From the NCBI GenBank assembly GCA_051747265.1, contig JBNJFY010000001.1, forward strand, positions 930,001-994,000: a stretch of DNA of 64,000 nucleotides. The letters are read 5' to 3'. Shown here piece by piece: positions 36,424 to 46,153 of the stretch. Every line of letters starts with the position of its first letter. Position 1 is the first letter of the stretch. The position numbers and the translations under genes were made by a program. The DNA is from JBNJFY01 sp051747265. GTDB lineage: Bacteria > Bacteroidota > Rhodothermia > Balneolales > Balneolaceae. A model generated the notes under the pieces. That model searched no databases. It saw nothing but the letters and a program-made list of their open reading frames with translations, and was not told the origin of the DNA.

Positions 36424-37764
36424 CTATCGTCCAAAAATAGGTAGATTCTTCAAGCCTTGCATCGCTCGCCCCATCTTACTCATCTTCGACATCGTCTTCA
36501 TCATCTTCTTCATCTGCTCGAACTGTTTAATCAGCTCGTTAATGTCCCGCACACGAGTGCCAGAACCTTTAGCGATGCGACGTCGGCGACTTCCATTTAA
36601 AATAGAAGGATCGCGTCGTTCTTCCGGGGTCATGGATTTGATGATCGCCTCAATCGGTTTAAAGGCATCTTCATCGATTTCCTCATCCTTAAGGGCTTTA
36701 TCGGCTCCGGGAATCATACCCACCAGCTCATTGATATCGCCCATTTTCTTAATCTGCTGCAGCTGCTCCATGAAATCCTCCAGATCAAACTTATCTGATC
36801 GGATTCGTTTCTGAAGCTTTTCTGCTTTCTTTTGATCGTATTGTTCCTGGGCTCGCTCTACTAAGGAGACAACATCACCCATACCCAAAATACGCTGGGC
36901 CATACGATCCGGATGAAAGGGTGCCAAGGCATCCAACTTCTCACCCGTGGATAAAAACTTAATGGGCTTGCCCACTACCTTGACGATCGACAACGCCGCA
37001 CCACCGCGCGTATCGCCGTCCATTTTGGTAAGGACAACACCATCGTAATCAATAGTTTCATTAAACTCTTTGGCCGTATTCACCGCATCTTGGCCGGTCA
37101 TGGCATCCACCACGAATAACGTCTCATCGGGCTCAACGGTCTCCTTAATGTCAGAGACCTCCTTCATCATTTTCTCATCCACGTGCATGCGGCCGGCGGT
37201 ATCAATAATTACCGTATCCAGCGCCAAGCTTTTGGCCATGGAAACCGCCTCTTTGGCTACACGCACGGCATCTTGCTGCTCTATGGAATAGACCGGCACC
37301 TCAATCGAATCGGCCAAAGTCTTCAGCTGGTCAATCGCCGCGGGTCGATACACATCCGCTGCCGCCAACAGTGGATTTTTGCCCTTGCTTTTCAGATGCT
37401 TGGCCAGCTTGCTACAAAAGGTGGTTTTCCCGGACCCTTGTAGACCAGCCACCAGTATTACCGTGGGTGGTATATGCGACTCCGCGATAGGGCTTTGCTC
37501 TCCACCCAGAATCTCGGTCAGTTCATCATATACAATTTTGGTGAACTGCTGACCCGGTTTCACGCTATTCAACACACCTTCACCCATCGCCTTGTCTTTT
37601 ACGCGATTGGTGAAATCTTTGGCCACTTGATAGTTTACATCCGCATCGAGCAGTGCCCGACGGATTTCACGTACCGTTTCAGCAATATTCACATCACTGA
37701 TCTGCGATTGACCGGTGATGGACTGAAAAGCGCCTTCTAATTTTTCGGATAAATCTTCAAACAT
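36424..37764 (-). CDS. ffh: Signal recognition particle protein Ffh (SRP54)
   Basis: 446 residues. An N-domain helical bundle is followed by the G domain with GLQGSGKTTFCSKLA, DTAGRMHVDE, TKMDGDTRGGAALS and the M domain, which is Met-rich (KKMMKTMSKMSKMGRAM). It binds signal sequences and 4.5S RNA for co-translational targeting. First gene of the ribosomal operon. Confidence 0.98.
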   Translation of the reverse strand: MFEDLSEKLEGAFQSITGQSQISDVNIAETVREIRRALLDADVNYQVAKDFTNRVKDKAMGEGVLNSVKPGQQFTKIVYDELTEILGGEQSPIAESHIPPTVILVAGLQGSGKTTFCSKLAKHLKSKGKNPLLAAADVYRPAAIDQLKTLADSIEVPVYSIEQQDAVRVAKEAVSMAKSLALDTVIIDTAGRMHVDEKMMKEVSDIKETVEPDETLFVVDAMTGQDAVNTAKEFNETIDYDGVVLTKMDGDTRGGAALSIVKVVGKPIKFLSTGEKLDALAPFHPDRMAQRILGMGDVVSLVERAQEQYDQKKAEKLQKRIRSDKFDLEDFMEQLQQIKKMGDINELVGMIPGADKALKDEEIDEDAFKPIEAIIKSMTPEERRDPSILNGSRRRRIAKGSGTRVRDINELIKQFEQMKKMMKTMSKMSKMGRAMQGLKNLPIFGR

Positions 37765-38410
37765 TGTGTCTTAGCTATGACTCTGGCAGCGTTAGTTGCA
37801 AAGTCCCGCAAAATAAGGACATTTATCCCCCTTATCAACATAATTATCCACACTAAATTAACCTGCCTCAAATGAGTGTTTCCGCTTTATGAAGCAGGGG
37901 TATTTAGCGATACTTAACCTGTCAACACAACGTATTGGGAATGATTCTATTTACCTATTAATAGGTATTCTCCCTCCTATCCATATCATTCTGCTGATCA
38001 ATACAAGATATACTCGAATTTTGTCGGATATTTGATATGACTGCTGGTTGTGTCCAGCAATCTATCATACCTACCTGAGCTATCCTTTAAATGATAGTCA
38101 AATATGCCTTTGGAGGGTTTTGCAAAACCTTCCGAAATTTATTTGGTCATGCCAAGATGTAGTAACAATCACCATTTACACAATCTAATCGGAGGATTTT
38201 CGCACTACGTTCGCAATGACAGGTAGTTTTGCAAAACCCTCTGAAAACTATATAGCCAATACTAAGTTTCCATGAGTCATCTACATCAGTACAACTAATT
38301 GAAGTATTGATCTAGCCTCTTCTTCATTGGTTTTTTTAGGCATAATGATGTTATTTTATCAAGCATCATTACCCAAAACCATGCAAGCTTTATATAATAA
38401 GGTATTATTT
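37765..38410. other. 646-bp intergenic region with inverted-repeat element
   Basis: No convincing gene between the divergent ffh and fabI. Within it, 38112-38133 (GGAGGGTTTTGCAAAACCTTCC) and 38225-38244 (the same motif in inverse orientation) bracket about 90 bases, including GTTCGCAATGACAGG, a motif seen again near 61.0 kb. The arrangement looks like a miniature inverted-repeat element of about 130 bp. Promoters for both flanking genes must lie here but are not distinct. Confidence 0.6.
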
Positions 38411-39253
38411 ATGAGTAACGATCAGGGATACGGATTACTAAAAGGCAAAAAGGGGATTATCTTCGGAGCGCTAGACGAGCGCAGCATCGCTTGGCGCGTC
38501 GCCTTGGCTTGTAACCGCGAAGGCGCAGAATTTAGTCTTTCCAACGCTCCCGTGGCTCTCCGACTGGGCGCCCTGGATGATTTGGCCGAACAGACCGGAT
38601 CCAAAATTATCCCCTGCGATGTGACCAACGAAGACGAGATCCAGGAACTAATGCAGCAGGTGAAAGACGAACACGGTAGCATCGACTTTATCCTGCATGC
38701 TATTGGCATGTCGCCCAATGTGCGCAAAAAACAGCCCTATGAAGAGCTGAACTACAAATGGACGGAAAAAACGATGGATATTTCCGCCATTTCCCTTCAC
38801 AAAATCATCCGCTATGCTGATGAAGCTGGAATTTTGAATGACGGAGCCAGCATTATCGCACTCAGCTACATTGGCGCGCAACGCATCTTCTCTAAATACA
38901 GCGATATGAATGATGCTAAAGCGCTCCTGGAAAGTATTGCCCGAAATTACGGCAGTCGTTTAGCTGATCGCGGTATTCGCGTAAACACCATTTCCCAGGC
39001 TCCCACCAAAACCTCGGCTGGATCGGGTATCAAAGGCTTTGACGCCATGTACACCTTTGCCGATAAAATCGCGCCCATGGGTAACCCCACCGCCGACGAG
39101 TGTGCGGATTATGTGGTCACCATGTTTTCTGATCTGACTCGCAAGGTAACCATGCAGAACTTATTCCACGATGGTGGATTTGTGACCGCGGGTATTTCTG
39201 AAGAGATGATTAACGCACTGGCCGAGATCTACGCCCATGACGAAGACGAATAA
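38411..39253 (+). CDS. fabI: Enoyl-[acyl-carrier-protein] reductase (NADH), FabI
   Basis: 280 residues from ATG 38411. An open frame runs 28 codons further upstream, but that extension is not family-like. It reduces trans-2-enoyl-ACP in the last step of fatty acid elongation. GLLKGKKGIIFGALDERSIAW is the FabI start, and the catalytic Tyr-Met-Lys pattern is in KYSDMNDAK. It is followed by a terminator. Confidence 0.95.
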   Translation: MSNDQGYGLLKGKKGIIFGALDERSIAWRVALACNREGAEFSLSNAPVALRLGALDDLAEQTGSKIIPCDVTNEDEIQELMQQVKDEHGSIDFILHAIGMSPNVRKKQPYEELNYKWTEKTMDISAISLHKIIRYADEAGILNDGASIIALSYIGAQRIFSKYSDMNDAKALLESIARNYGSRLADRGIRVNTISQAPTKTSAGSGIKGFDAMYTFADKIAPMGNPTADECADYVVTMFSDLTRKVTMQNLFHDGGFVTAGISEEMINALAEIYAHDEDE

Positions 39254-39261
39254 TTTCAATC

Positions 39262-39290
39262 GGGGCTGATATTAAATCAGCCCCTTGTTT
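39262..39290 (+). terminator. Intrinsic terminator after fabI
   Basis: GGGGCTGAT/ATCAGCCCC, a perfect 9-bp stem with a five-base loop, then TTGTTT. It begins eight bases after the fabI stop. Confidence 0.88.
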
Positions 39291-39307
39291 ACTCCTATAT
39301 ATAATAT

Positions 39308-39889
39308 ATGGCTGATATCATCCTAGGCATCGATCCGGGTTCCCGAGCAACTGGCTTTGCTATACTGACCGAGGAATCCAATCAGCTGATCACCAAACGA
39401 TGCGATGTCCTGCGGATGAGTCACATGGATGATCACGCCGACCGACTGCAATATATTTTTGAGCAGGTGGGCCGCATCGTAGAATCCTTTTCGCCGACTA
39501 TGTGCGCCATCGAAACCCCGGTATATGGGGTGGATCCATTAGCCATGCTAAAATTGGGACGCGCCCAAGCCGCGGCTATGCTGGCCATTACCAACCAAGG
39601 ATTGCCGGTAACCGAGTATTATCCCAAAGAGGTCAAAAAATCGATCACCGGGAATGGGAATGCCAGTAAAGAACAGGTAGCCTTTATGCTCAATAAAACC
39701 GTGAAGTTACCTAAAGAGAAACTCTCCAATGATGCCACCGACGCACTGGCTATTGCCTGGTGCCACATGATGAAAAGCAAAGGCGTGCCCCAATCCAGGC
39801 AGGGAAAACAGAAACGGCATCAAAACAACAGTTCGGGAAGCTGGTCGCAATTCGTGAAGAACAATCCCGATCGCATCAAAAACGGATAA
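39308..39889 (+). CDS. ruvC: Holliday junction endonuclease RuvC
   Basis: 193 residues. The RNase H-like fold starts ILGIDPGSRATGFAIL with catalytic Asp7. The other acidic residues are in CAIETPVYG and the late DATDALAIAWCH. The tail is basic and about 20 residues longer than E. coli RuvC. It resolves Holliday junctions with RuvAB; ruvA follows after 23 bases. Confidence 0.95.
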   Translation: MADIILGIDPGSRATGFAILTEESNQLITKRCDVLRMSHMDDHADRLQYIFEQVGRIVESFSPTMCAIETPVYGVDPLAMLKLGRAQAAAMLAITNQGLPVTEYYPKEVKKSITGNGNASKEQVAFMLNKTVKLPKEKLSNDATDALAIAWCHMMKSKGVPQSRQGKQKRHQNNSSGSWSQFVKNNPDRIKNG

Positions 39890-39912
39890 ATTCACTTTTA
39901 ACTCATTGATCT

Positions 39913-40515
39913 ATGATCGCATTTTTGGAAGGCGTGGTTCATCGCAAACATCCTGACCAAGTTATTCTCAATGTCAATGGCGTGGGCTATGATGTGGGTA
40001 TCTCTCACAATACCTTTGAAGAATTGCCTAGTGTTGGGGAGCGGGCCCAACTCCAAGTTTACCATCATATTACTGATAATGATCAACGCTTGTTTGGTTT
40101 TTATAAACAGGCCGAAAAAGAGCTTTTTGAACTGTTGATCACCGTTAAAAGTGTGGGGCCCAAATTGGGTCTGGCCATTTTATCCGGCATGCAAGCCGAT
40201 CAGATCATAACATCTATCTCTCAGCAAGATACGGCCAGCCTGTCTACCATTTCGGGAATCGGAAAAAAAACGGCGCAACGCATGATCCTGGAGCTACAAG
40301 ACAAAGTGGCCGACTTTGAATCGGCGGATATCTCTCCGGATAAGCAGTATTCGGCTCCAGCCTTAAAGAAAGAGGCCATGTCCGCGTTAGAATCCTTAGG
40401 GTATAACAAGCGCGATGCTGAAGAAGCCGTAAAGTTAGCTTCTGGTGAGGTCAATGAAGATGCCACAGTAACCGAATTGGTTAAAGCATCGCTAAAAATG
40501 ATGAACCGATCGTAA
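39913..40515 (+). CDS. ruvA: Holliday junction branch migration protein RuvA
   Basis: 200 residues with an OB fold (1-65), helix-hairpin-helix pairs (about 70-140, with VKSVGPKLGLAIL and TISGIGKKTAQRMILEL), and a C-terminal three-helix domain that contacts RuvB. ruvB is not in the window. Confidence 0.96.
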   Translation: MIAFLEGVVHRKHPDQVILNVNGVGYDVGISHNTFEELPSVGERAQLQVYHHITDNDQRLFGFYKQAEKELFELLITVKSVGPKLGLAILSGMQADQIITSISQQDTASLSTISGIGKKTAQRMILELQDKVADFESADISPDKQYSAPALKKEAMSALESLGYNKRDAEEAVKLASGEVNEDATVTELVKASLKMMNRS

Positions 40516-40615
40516 CATAAACTTAATGTCAATCGGTTTCAGATCCCCTTTCGCTTCTGTAATATTCGATTCTATAACTGCGTTGCTGAAGTGACTTACA
40601 ACAAATTCATCTATT

Positions 40616-41293
40616 TTGGCCAAACAAACCATATTAGTAGTAGACGACGAACAAGATCTGCTGGATCTCATTGAATACAACCTTCGCAAAGAGGATTTTG
40701 ATGTTATCAAAGCAGAAGACGGCGAAGAAGGCATAGCCCAGGCCCGTGAACACAAACCCGATCTGGTCCTGTTAGATATCATGATGCCTAAAATGGGCGG
40801 ACTGGAAGTTTGTGATGTGATGCGCGAAGATGATCAGCTCAAACATATCCCCATTATATTTTTAACCGCCCGGGGCGATGAAAAAACGGAAGTAGAAGGG
40901 CTCAATAAGGGCGGCGACGATTATATCACCAAACCCATCAGCACCACCAAATTAGTTTCTCGAATTAAAGCCGTATTACGCCGATTCGAGGAAACCCAGA
41001 TTCCCGAAAACAAAATTGTAGCCCACGATTTAGAAATTGACCGCGATCGCTACATTGTGGTTCGAGGTGAGGAAACTTTTCAACTGCCCCGTAAAGAATT
41101 TGAACTGCTTTACTTCCTGGCTAGTCGCCAAGGCAAAGTGATGGATCGGCAGACACTGCTTAACGAAGTTTGGGGCGATAATATCTATGTTGTGGATCGA
41201 ACCGTGGATGTACACGTTCGAAAGATCCGTGAAAAGCTTGGCGATGAATATATAGAAACCGTTAAGGGAGTAGGCTACCGGTTTAAAGCATGA
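40616..41293 (+). CDS. PhoB-like response regulator
   Basis: 225 residues from a TTG start. Receiver domain has acidic pocket VVDDEQD, phospho-acceptor Asp54 in LLDIMMPK, and Lys in YITKPIS. The OmpR/PhoB winged-helix domain (about 130-225) ends in VHVRKIREKLG...ETVKGVGYRF. Its TGA overlaps the ATG of the kinase gene, so both are made together. The target regulon is unknown. Phosphate control is a reasonable guess by similarity only. Confidence 0.92.
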   Translation: MAKQTILVVDDEQDLLDLIEYNLRKEDFDVIKAEDGEEGIAQAREHKPDLVLLDIMMPKMGGLEVCDVMREDDQLKHIPIIFLTARGDEKTEVEGLNKGGDDYITKPISTTKLVSRIKAVLRRFEETQIPENKIVAHDLEIDRDRYIVVRGEETFQLPRKEFELLYFLASRQGKVMDRQTLLNEVWGDNIYVVDRTVDVHVRKIREKLGDEYIETVKGVGYRFKA

Positions 41294-42354
41294 CTCCAAA
41301 TTCGGGAAAACGCATATCTAAACTGGGCCTACGCGGTGCCTCATTGGTGGCATTGACCACTACACTGGGAGCCATGATGTTCCTGAAGTGGGTCGTAGAC
41401 CTTCCCTGGAGTTCTACGCTACTAAGCTCCGCGATTATTTTATTGATCACGTTCGCCGCTACGTATTGGGTCATTGTTCAGCATACCCGCTCTCGTTTGG
41501 ATACCCTGATGCGCATTGCCAATAACATTGCTCGTAAGCAATTTGAGGAATATGAACAGGTAACCACCCATCAACATGATGAGCTGGATTATTTAATCAA
41601 ACAGGAAGTGCGAGCTTCCAAAACGGTGGAACGTGAAATTCAGCGACTTAACCGCATTGAAAATTATCGCAAGGAATTCATAGGCGATATCTCTCACGAG
41701 TTAAAAACCCCCATTTTTGCCATTCAGGGATTTTTGGAAACCTTGCTCAATGGTGCCCTGGAAGATGAAAATGTAAATCGCGCCTTCCTGAAAAAAGCGA
41801 TGCGCAATGTAAACCGTCTGATCTACCTGACCAAAGATCTCATGGAGATTTCCAAACTGGAAACCGGAGAGTTAAAATCCGATATCCATGAAGTACATCT
41901 CAAGGAGATGGTCGGTGAAGTGGTGGAAAGCCTGCAGTATAAGGCGGATAGTGAGAACGTGGAAATAGAGGTCCAGGATATTCCCCAGCATTTGATGGTC
42001 AGCGCTGATCGCAATCAAATTAAACAAGTACTGATCAATCTGGTTGAAAATGCGATCAAGTATAATAAACCGGGTGGAACCGTTACCATCGGTTTAAAAC
42101 CCTACCCCACCAATTCCCAGAAAGTGCTTCTTTTTGTTGAGGATACGGGGATTGGCATTGATCCCGAACATTTAGAACGGGTTACCGAACGCTTTTTTCG
42201 GGTAGATAAATCACGCTCTCGCGAAAAAGGGGGCACCGGATTGGGGTTATCCATTGTCAAACACATCATGGAAGCCCACGGAGAACAATTATTCATCGAC
42301 AGTGTTCCGCAAGAAGGGTCCCGATTCAGTATTACGCTTACCAAGGCAGCATAA
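41290..42354 (+). CDS. PhoR-like sensor histidine kinase
   Basis: 354 residues. Two transmembrane helices (about 15-32 and 43-64) are joined by a very short periplasmic loop, so there is no extracellular sensor domain. A HAMP-like linker is followed by the phospho-acceptor His136 in ISHELKTP, then N (LINLVENAIKYN), G1 (DTGIGID), F (RFFRVDKSRS) and G2 (GGTGLGLSIVK) boxes. Signal input must be in the membrane or cytoplasm. Confidence 0.92.
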   Translation: MTPNSGKRISKLGLRGASLVALTTTLGAMMFLKWVVDLPWSSTLLSSAIILLITFAATYWVIVQHTRSRLDTLMRIANNIARKQFEEYEQVTTHQHDELDYLIKQEVRASKTVEREIQRLNRIENYRKEFIGDISHELKTPIFAIQGFLETLLNGALEDENVNRAFLKKAMRNVNRLIYLTKDLMEISKLETGELKSDIHEVHLKEMVGEVVESLQYKADSENVEIEVQDIPQHLMVSADRNQIKQVLINLVENAIKYNKPGGTVTIGLKPYPTNSQKVLLFVEDTGIGIDPEHLERVTERFFRVDKSRSREKGGTGLGLSIVKHIMEAHGEQLFIDSVPQEGSRFSITLTKAA

Positions 42355-42440
42355 ATCTCCTATTCCCCACTGATCTCTCCTCTCTTTTTTATTACCTTTT
42401 CTAATCCATTACCAGATAACCATTTACCAGAGATACGCTC

Positions 42441-43526
42441 ATGTTATACGCAGTAATTATGGCCGGGGGAGTCGGTTCTCGATTCTGGCCCGCCAGTACC
42501 CAAGATCGTCCAAAGCAATTTCTGAATCTATTCGGCGAACAATCCATGATTCAGAATACCGTGAATCGCCTGGAACCCATCATTCCCAAAGAACGTGTGT
42601 TGGTCGTCACCAACGAGCGATATATGGATCTGGTAAAACAGCAGTTACCGGAAATACCCGAACAACAAATTTTAGGGGAACCGGTAGGTCGTAACACCGC
42701 GCCCTGTGTCGCCTTAGCCGCAGCGTGGTTAGCGGAACATGATCCCCAAGCCACCATGGCCGTATTGCCAGCCGATCATCATATTTTAGATCCCCTGCGA
42801 TTTTGTGATATCCTATCTGCCGCCTCCGATAAAGCGGCTGATTCCCAGGCCCTGCTTACCATTGGCATTGAGCCCACCCGGCCTGAAACGGGGTACGGCT
42901 ACATCCAGTTCGATCAAGATCAATCGGAGACTGTCCACGAAGAGGTGGTTCATCCTGTGGTTACCTTTACCGAGAAACCCAACCTGGATACCGCCGAACA
43001 GTTTCTGGAATCCGGCGATTATTTATGGAATAGTGGCATGTTCGTCTGGTCGGCGGCTACCATATTGCGAGAATTCGAATCGCATCTGCCTGGTATAGCC
43101 GAACTTCTTCCTGATCTTCGCGCGGGCATCCAATCCGGGCAACAACATGATGCCATCAATGGTTTTTACCACTCCTGTCCATCCATCTCCATAGATTATG
43201 GCATTATGGAGAAATCGGATCAGGTACATGTAATTCCCGGTTCTTTTGGCTGGAATGATGTGGGCAGCTGGAAGGCAGTTTATGAATTAGGAGATAAGGA
43301 TGAACACGGTAACGTATTAATGCACGATCTTACCATCTCCGAAAGTTCTCGCTCATCGTATGTATCCAGCGTCTCCGAAAAATTGATTGCGCTGGTGGGT
43401 ATGGAAGATGTAGCTGTTGTGGAAACTGACACATCGCTGCTGATCTGTGACCTAAATAAAGCCCAAGACGTTAAGCAGATTGTGAATGCACTTAAAGCAG
43501 ATGATCAACTGAAGAAATTTGCTTAA
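42441..43526 (+). CDS. manC: Mannose-1-phosphate guanylyltransferase
   Basis: 361 residues, the single-domain form without a phosphomannose isomerase. MAGGVGSRFWPAS then RPKQFL at the N-terminus is the signature, and FTEKP and ENPVGRNTAP-like (LGEPVGRNTAPC) blocks follow. It makes GDP-mannose for cell-surface glycans. Its stop overlaps the stop of the convergent hydrolase gene by three bases. Confidence 0.94.
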   Translation: MLYAVIMAGGVGSRFWPASTQDRPKQFLNLFGEQSMIQNTVNRLEPIIPKERVLVVTNERYMDLVKQQLPEIPEQQILGEPVGRNTAPCVALAAAWLAEHDPQATMAVLPADHHILDPLRFCDILSAASDKAADSQALLTIGIEPTRPETGYGYIQFDQDQSETVHEEVVHPVVTFTEKPNLDTAEQFLESGDYLWNSGMFVWSAATILREFESHLPGIAELLPDLRAGIQSGQQHDAINGFYHSCPSISIDYGIMEKSDQVHVIPGSFGWNDVGSWKAVYELGDKDEHGNVLMHDLTISESSRSSYVSSVSEKLIALVGMEDVAVVETDTSLLICDLNKAQDVKQIVNALKADDQLKKFA

Positions 43527-44284
43527 TCAATGGTGAGCTCTAATTGATCATAGGCCAAATGCACGTGGTCAGGCAGTTTTTGTGAAATCTCACTATGATT
43601 AACGAATCCATTCATGTGAACCAGGTAGGTCTGTGGGATTTCCAACGCGGTGGCCACTTCCGCCGCTTCGGGAATGGTTAAGTGGGTGGGGTGTTCGGGT
43701 GACCACCGCAAGCCGTTAAGTACCATTACCTTTGCCCCACGCATTAATGCTAACGTACGATCCGGTATTTCTTTCGCATCGGTGATATACACTAAATCAT
43801 TAATGCGATACCCCAGGATATCCAATTCTCCATGTCCCACCGGTAAGGGCGTAATTTGGCAATCCTGAAAGGTAAGCGGTTCTCGAATTTCGTGTAACCC
43901 TATGCGCACCGCCCCTGGATAGCGATCAGGTCCAAACATATATTCAAATCTTCTCCGAATAGCATCCAACGTGCGCTTATGACTATAAAGTGGGATTACT
44001 TGATCTTGCACATAACCAAATGAGCGCAAGTCATCCAAGCCGGAGATATGGTCCATGTGCTCGTGGGTGACCAATACCACATCGATATGCTTAATCCCGG
44101 CACGCAGGGTTTGTAGGCGAAACTCCGGACTGGCATCTATCAAAATAGAGGTGTTTGGGGTTTGCACCCAAGCCGACGTGCGATACCGTTCATCACGTGG
44201 ATCCTCTAATGGCATGAACGGACCAAATCCACCCGCTATAGGAACTCCCATGGAAGTACCGGTTCCCAAAAAGGTAAGTTTCAT
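43523..44284 (-). CDS. Metallo-beta-lactamase-fold hydrolase, PhnP-like
   Basis: 253 residues from ATG 44282-44284; a GTG four codons upstream is also open. LTFLGTGTSMGVP opens the fold. The metal-binding THEHMDH motif is at about residue 75, and a further His and Asp lie in LPVGHGE and ITDAKE. The group includes phosphoribosyl cyclic phosphodiesterase (PhnP) and tRNase Z relatives. The substrate is not known, and no phn genes are nearby. Confidence 0.88.
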   Translation of the reverse strand: MKLTFLGTGTSMGVPIAGGFGPFMPLEDPRDERYRTSAWVQTPNTSILIDASPEFRLQTLRAGIKHIDVVLVTHEHMDHISGLDDLRSFGYVQDQVIPLYSHKRTLDAIRRRFEYMFGPDRYPGAVRIGLHEIREPLTFQDCQITPLPVGHGELDILGYRINDLVYITDAKEIPDRTLALMRGAKVMVLNGLRWSPEHPTHLTIPEAAEVATALEIPQTYLVHMNGFVNHSEISQKLPDHVHLAYDQLELTID

Positions 44285-44353
44285 TTCCGTGGACACTCAG
44301 AACACCCGTATGATTGTTAAAAAGCCCAATTTACAACCCATGGCACATATCGT

Positions 44354-44650
44354 CTATTCAGCTGATTCTTCCTCTCCTTCAAACTGATCCAGGCGATCCC
44401 ATAATTCTTGTAATTTTTTGCGTACGGCGGGCTTAATGTAAAAATCAGCCAATTCTTCTTGTTTATCCTTTAACAGCCGAGCGTAAATTCCCATCTGTAA
44501 TTCGATAGGCCGTTTTTTATTAATTACGACCAACTTATCGCCTTCCACAATACAGTGGCTTCCCTGAAACGTACCGCGTTCCTTTCGAATGGTATAGCCT
44601 AACTGCTCAATCAGTTTTTCCTGCTCTTCAACAAGTGTTTCCGATTTCAT
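44354..44650 (-). CDS. Conserved hypothetical protein, 98 residues
   Basis: ATG at 44648-44650; a TTG two codons earlier is possible. Largely helical and charged, with a short central beta pair (GSHCIVEGDKLVVINKKRP). I do not recognise the family, though similar short proteins occur in Bacteroidota. It is downstream of the barrel gene on the opposite side of the hydrolase and has no clear operon partner. Confidence 0.6.
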   Translation of the reverse strand: MKSETLVEEQEKLIEQLGYTIRKERGTFQGSHCIVEGDKLVVINKKRPIELQMGIYARLLKDKQEELADFYIKPAVRKKLQELWDRLDQFEGEEESAE

Positions 44651-44700
44651 AGCCAATCCACAACTGATTCAGAATTTGAGCGTTTTGCGATGCCCACTAT

Positions 44701-45450
44701 TTAAAAATTAACTCCTAAATATAAATGATGGGACATAAGATTGTAATCATATTGATCGATCTCGACATTATAGCGCCTAAATTGCAGATCATACCCTAAG
44801 GCCAGGCCCACAGCTCCAAATATATTGGCAATGGATAGGCGTTGCTGTGCTTGAATTCCCAAAACCTGACCCGTAAAGGTATTTCCCGCGGAGAAACTAA
44901 ATCCGTATTCAGCGATACCAACTCCGGTATAGTCAATTCGATCTGATATTTCGATCCCATACATCAAACCTCCGCCCGGCGCAATCATACTCTGCTGGAA
45001 TTGATCTACTCCGGATAGCTGCCGTTCACTAACCACACGGGTAAAGTCCGAATGGAGTTGCAGAGGCGCATATAGTTGAAACTTACCCCCCCCTACTAAT
45101 CTGAATGGCTGATACAACTGGGCTCCGACATTGACATAGCTATGTTCATCCATTCCCGTTAATCCACCACCCACATTCATATAGATATCCAAACCGGGAA
45201 TTTCGTAGCGTAACCCAATGGTTGGGCTGTTGAACTCATAATTGCCCGCATATTGGGCATCACCTCCACCGGTGTAAGTAAAATCAACCCACGATCCAGA
45301 CAGATATAGCGATTGATTCCAAGCATTGTTTGGCTGTGCGCCCTTGGATTCCACCGAAAACATTTGTGCCTGTACCATTGTAGGATTTCCCCATCCTAGG
45401 AAAACCATTACTATTGTGGATATAGCAACCTTAATTATAAATTTTTGCAT
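44701..45450 (-). CDS. Outer-membrane beta-barrel protein
   Basis: 249 residues. A signal peptide ends in VQAQ (about residue 29). Alternating strands with many Tyr and Gly run to a C-terminal LYLGVNF, the aromatic-ending last strand that BAM recognises. A specific family is not identified. Confidence 0.65.
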   Translation of the reverse strand: MQKFIIKVAISTIVMVFLGWGNPTMVQAQMFSVESKGAQPNNAWNQSLYLSGSWVDFTYTGGGDAQYAGNYEFNSPTIGLRYEIPGLDIYMNVGGGLTGMDEHSYVNVGAQLYQPFRLVGGGKFQLYAPLQLHSDFTRVVSERQLSGVDQFQQSMIAPGGGLMYGIEISDRIDYTGVGIAEYGFSFSAGNTFTGQVLGIQAQQRLSIANIFGAVGLALGYDLQFRRYNVEIDQYDYNLMSHHLYLGVNF

Positions 45451-45508
45451 ATTCTGGAACGCTGGTTTATAAGATTCATTACCATGGCAGAATTAAAACA
45501 ACGAAGCA

Positions 45509-46066
45509 ATGATCTACCTATTTACAATACTACTGGGAATATTCAGCCTTATGCCGCAAACTCTCAAAGATACAACAGCAGAAGACATTTTCGCATTCAC
45601 GGTTAAAGATATTGAAGGAGATGAGGTTAACCTAGCGAAATACAAGGGGAACGTGCTTCTCATCGTCAATACCGCATCAGAGTGTGGGTACACTCCACAA
45701 TACGAAGGACTGCAAGCATTGTACGAGGAGTACAAAGAGCAAGGCTTCTATGTGCTTGGTTTTCCTGCTAATAATTTTGGTGGACAAGAACCGGGAACGA
45801 ATACAGAGATAAAGCAGTTTTGTTCAGTGAACTTTGATGTACAGTTTCTCATGTTTTCCAAAATTTCAGTGAAGGGGGAACAGCAAAGTCCCTTGTTCAA
45901 GTATCTGACATCAACGGTTAATCCGGATTTTACCGGAGAAATCAAATGGAATTTTGAAAAGTTTTTGATTTCCAAGGATGGGAAGCTTCTACATCGTTTC
46001 CGAAGTCCGGTAGAGCCTATGAGTAAAAATATAACCCGAGCTGTAGAACAAGCACTACAGCAATAA
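45509..46066 (+). CDS. Glutathione peroxidase family thiol peroxidase
   Basis: 185 residues. It reduces peroxides with a Cys (codon TGT, not selenocysteine): Cys59 in NTASECGYT, Gln93 in NNFGGQ and Trp in KWNFEKF form the catalytic triad. The first about 15 residues are hydrophobic, so periplasmic export or membrane attachment is possible. It is divergent from the barrel gene. Confidence 0.9.
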   Translation: MIYLFTILLGIFSLMPQTLKDTTAEDIFAFTVKDIEGDEVNLAKYKGNVLLIVNTASECGYTPQYEGLQALYEEYKEQGFYVLGFPANNFGGQEPGTNTEIKQFCSVNFDVQFLMFSKISVKGEQQSPLFKYLTSTVNPDFTGEIKWNFEKFLISKDGKLLHRFRSPVEPMSKNITRAVEQALQQ

Positions 46067-46117
46067 TCCCTAAGCTTAATTATCCCAATTAAGCTTATAT
46101 CCCATCACCATCCCGAT

Positions 46118-46147
46118 AGAGGATCGCAATTGAGTTTGCGATCCTCT
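46118..46147. terminator. Bidirectional intrinsic terminator
   Basis: AGAGGATCGCAA/TTGCGATCCTCT, a perfect 12-bp stem with a six-base loop and a T-rich tail. It separates the convergent gpx-like and apaG genes. A second palindrome (AAGCTTAATT...AATTAAGCTT) is at about 46075-46095. Confidence 0.88.
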
Positions 46148-46153
46148 CTTTAT

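Noticed and set aside
38327..38410. Upstream extension of fabI
   Set aside because: The 28 added residues are not FabI-like; the ATG at 38411 gives a normal 280-residue enzyme.
45509..46066. Selenocysteine-containing glutathione peroxidase
   Set aside because: The catalytic codon is TGT (Cys), not TGA.
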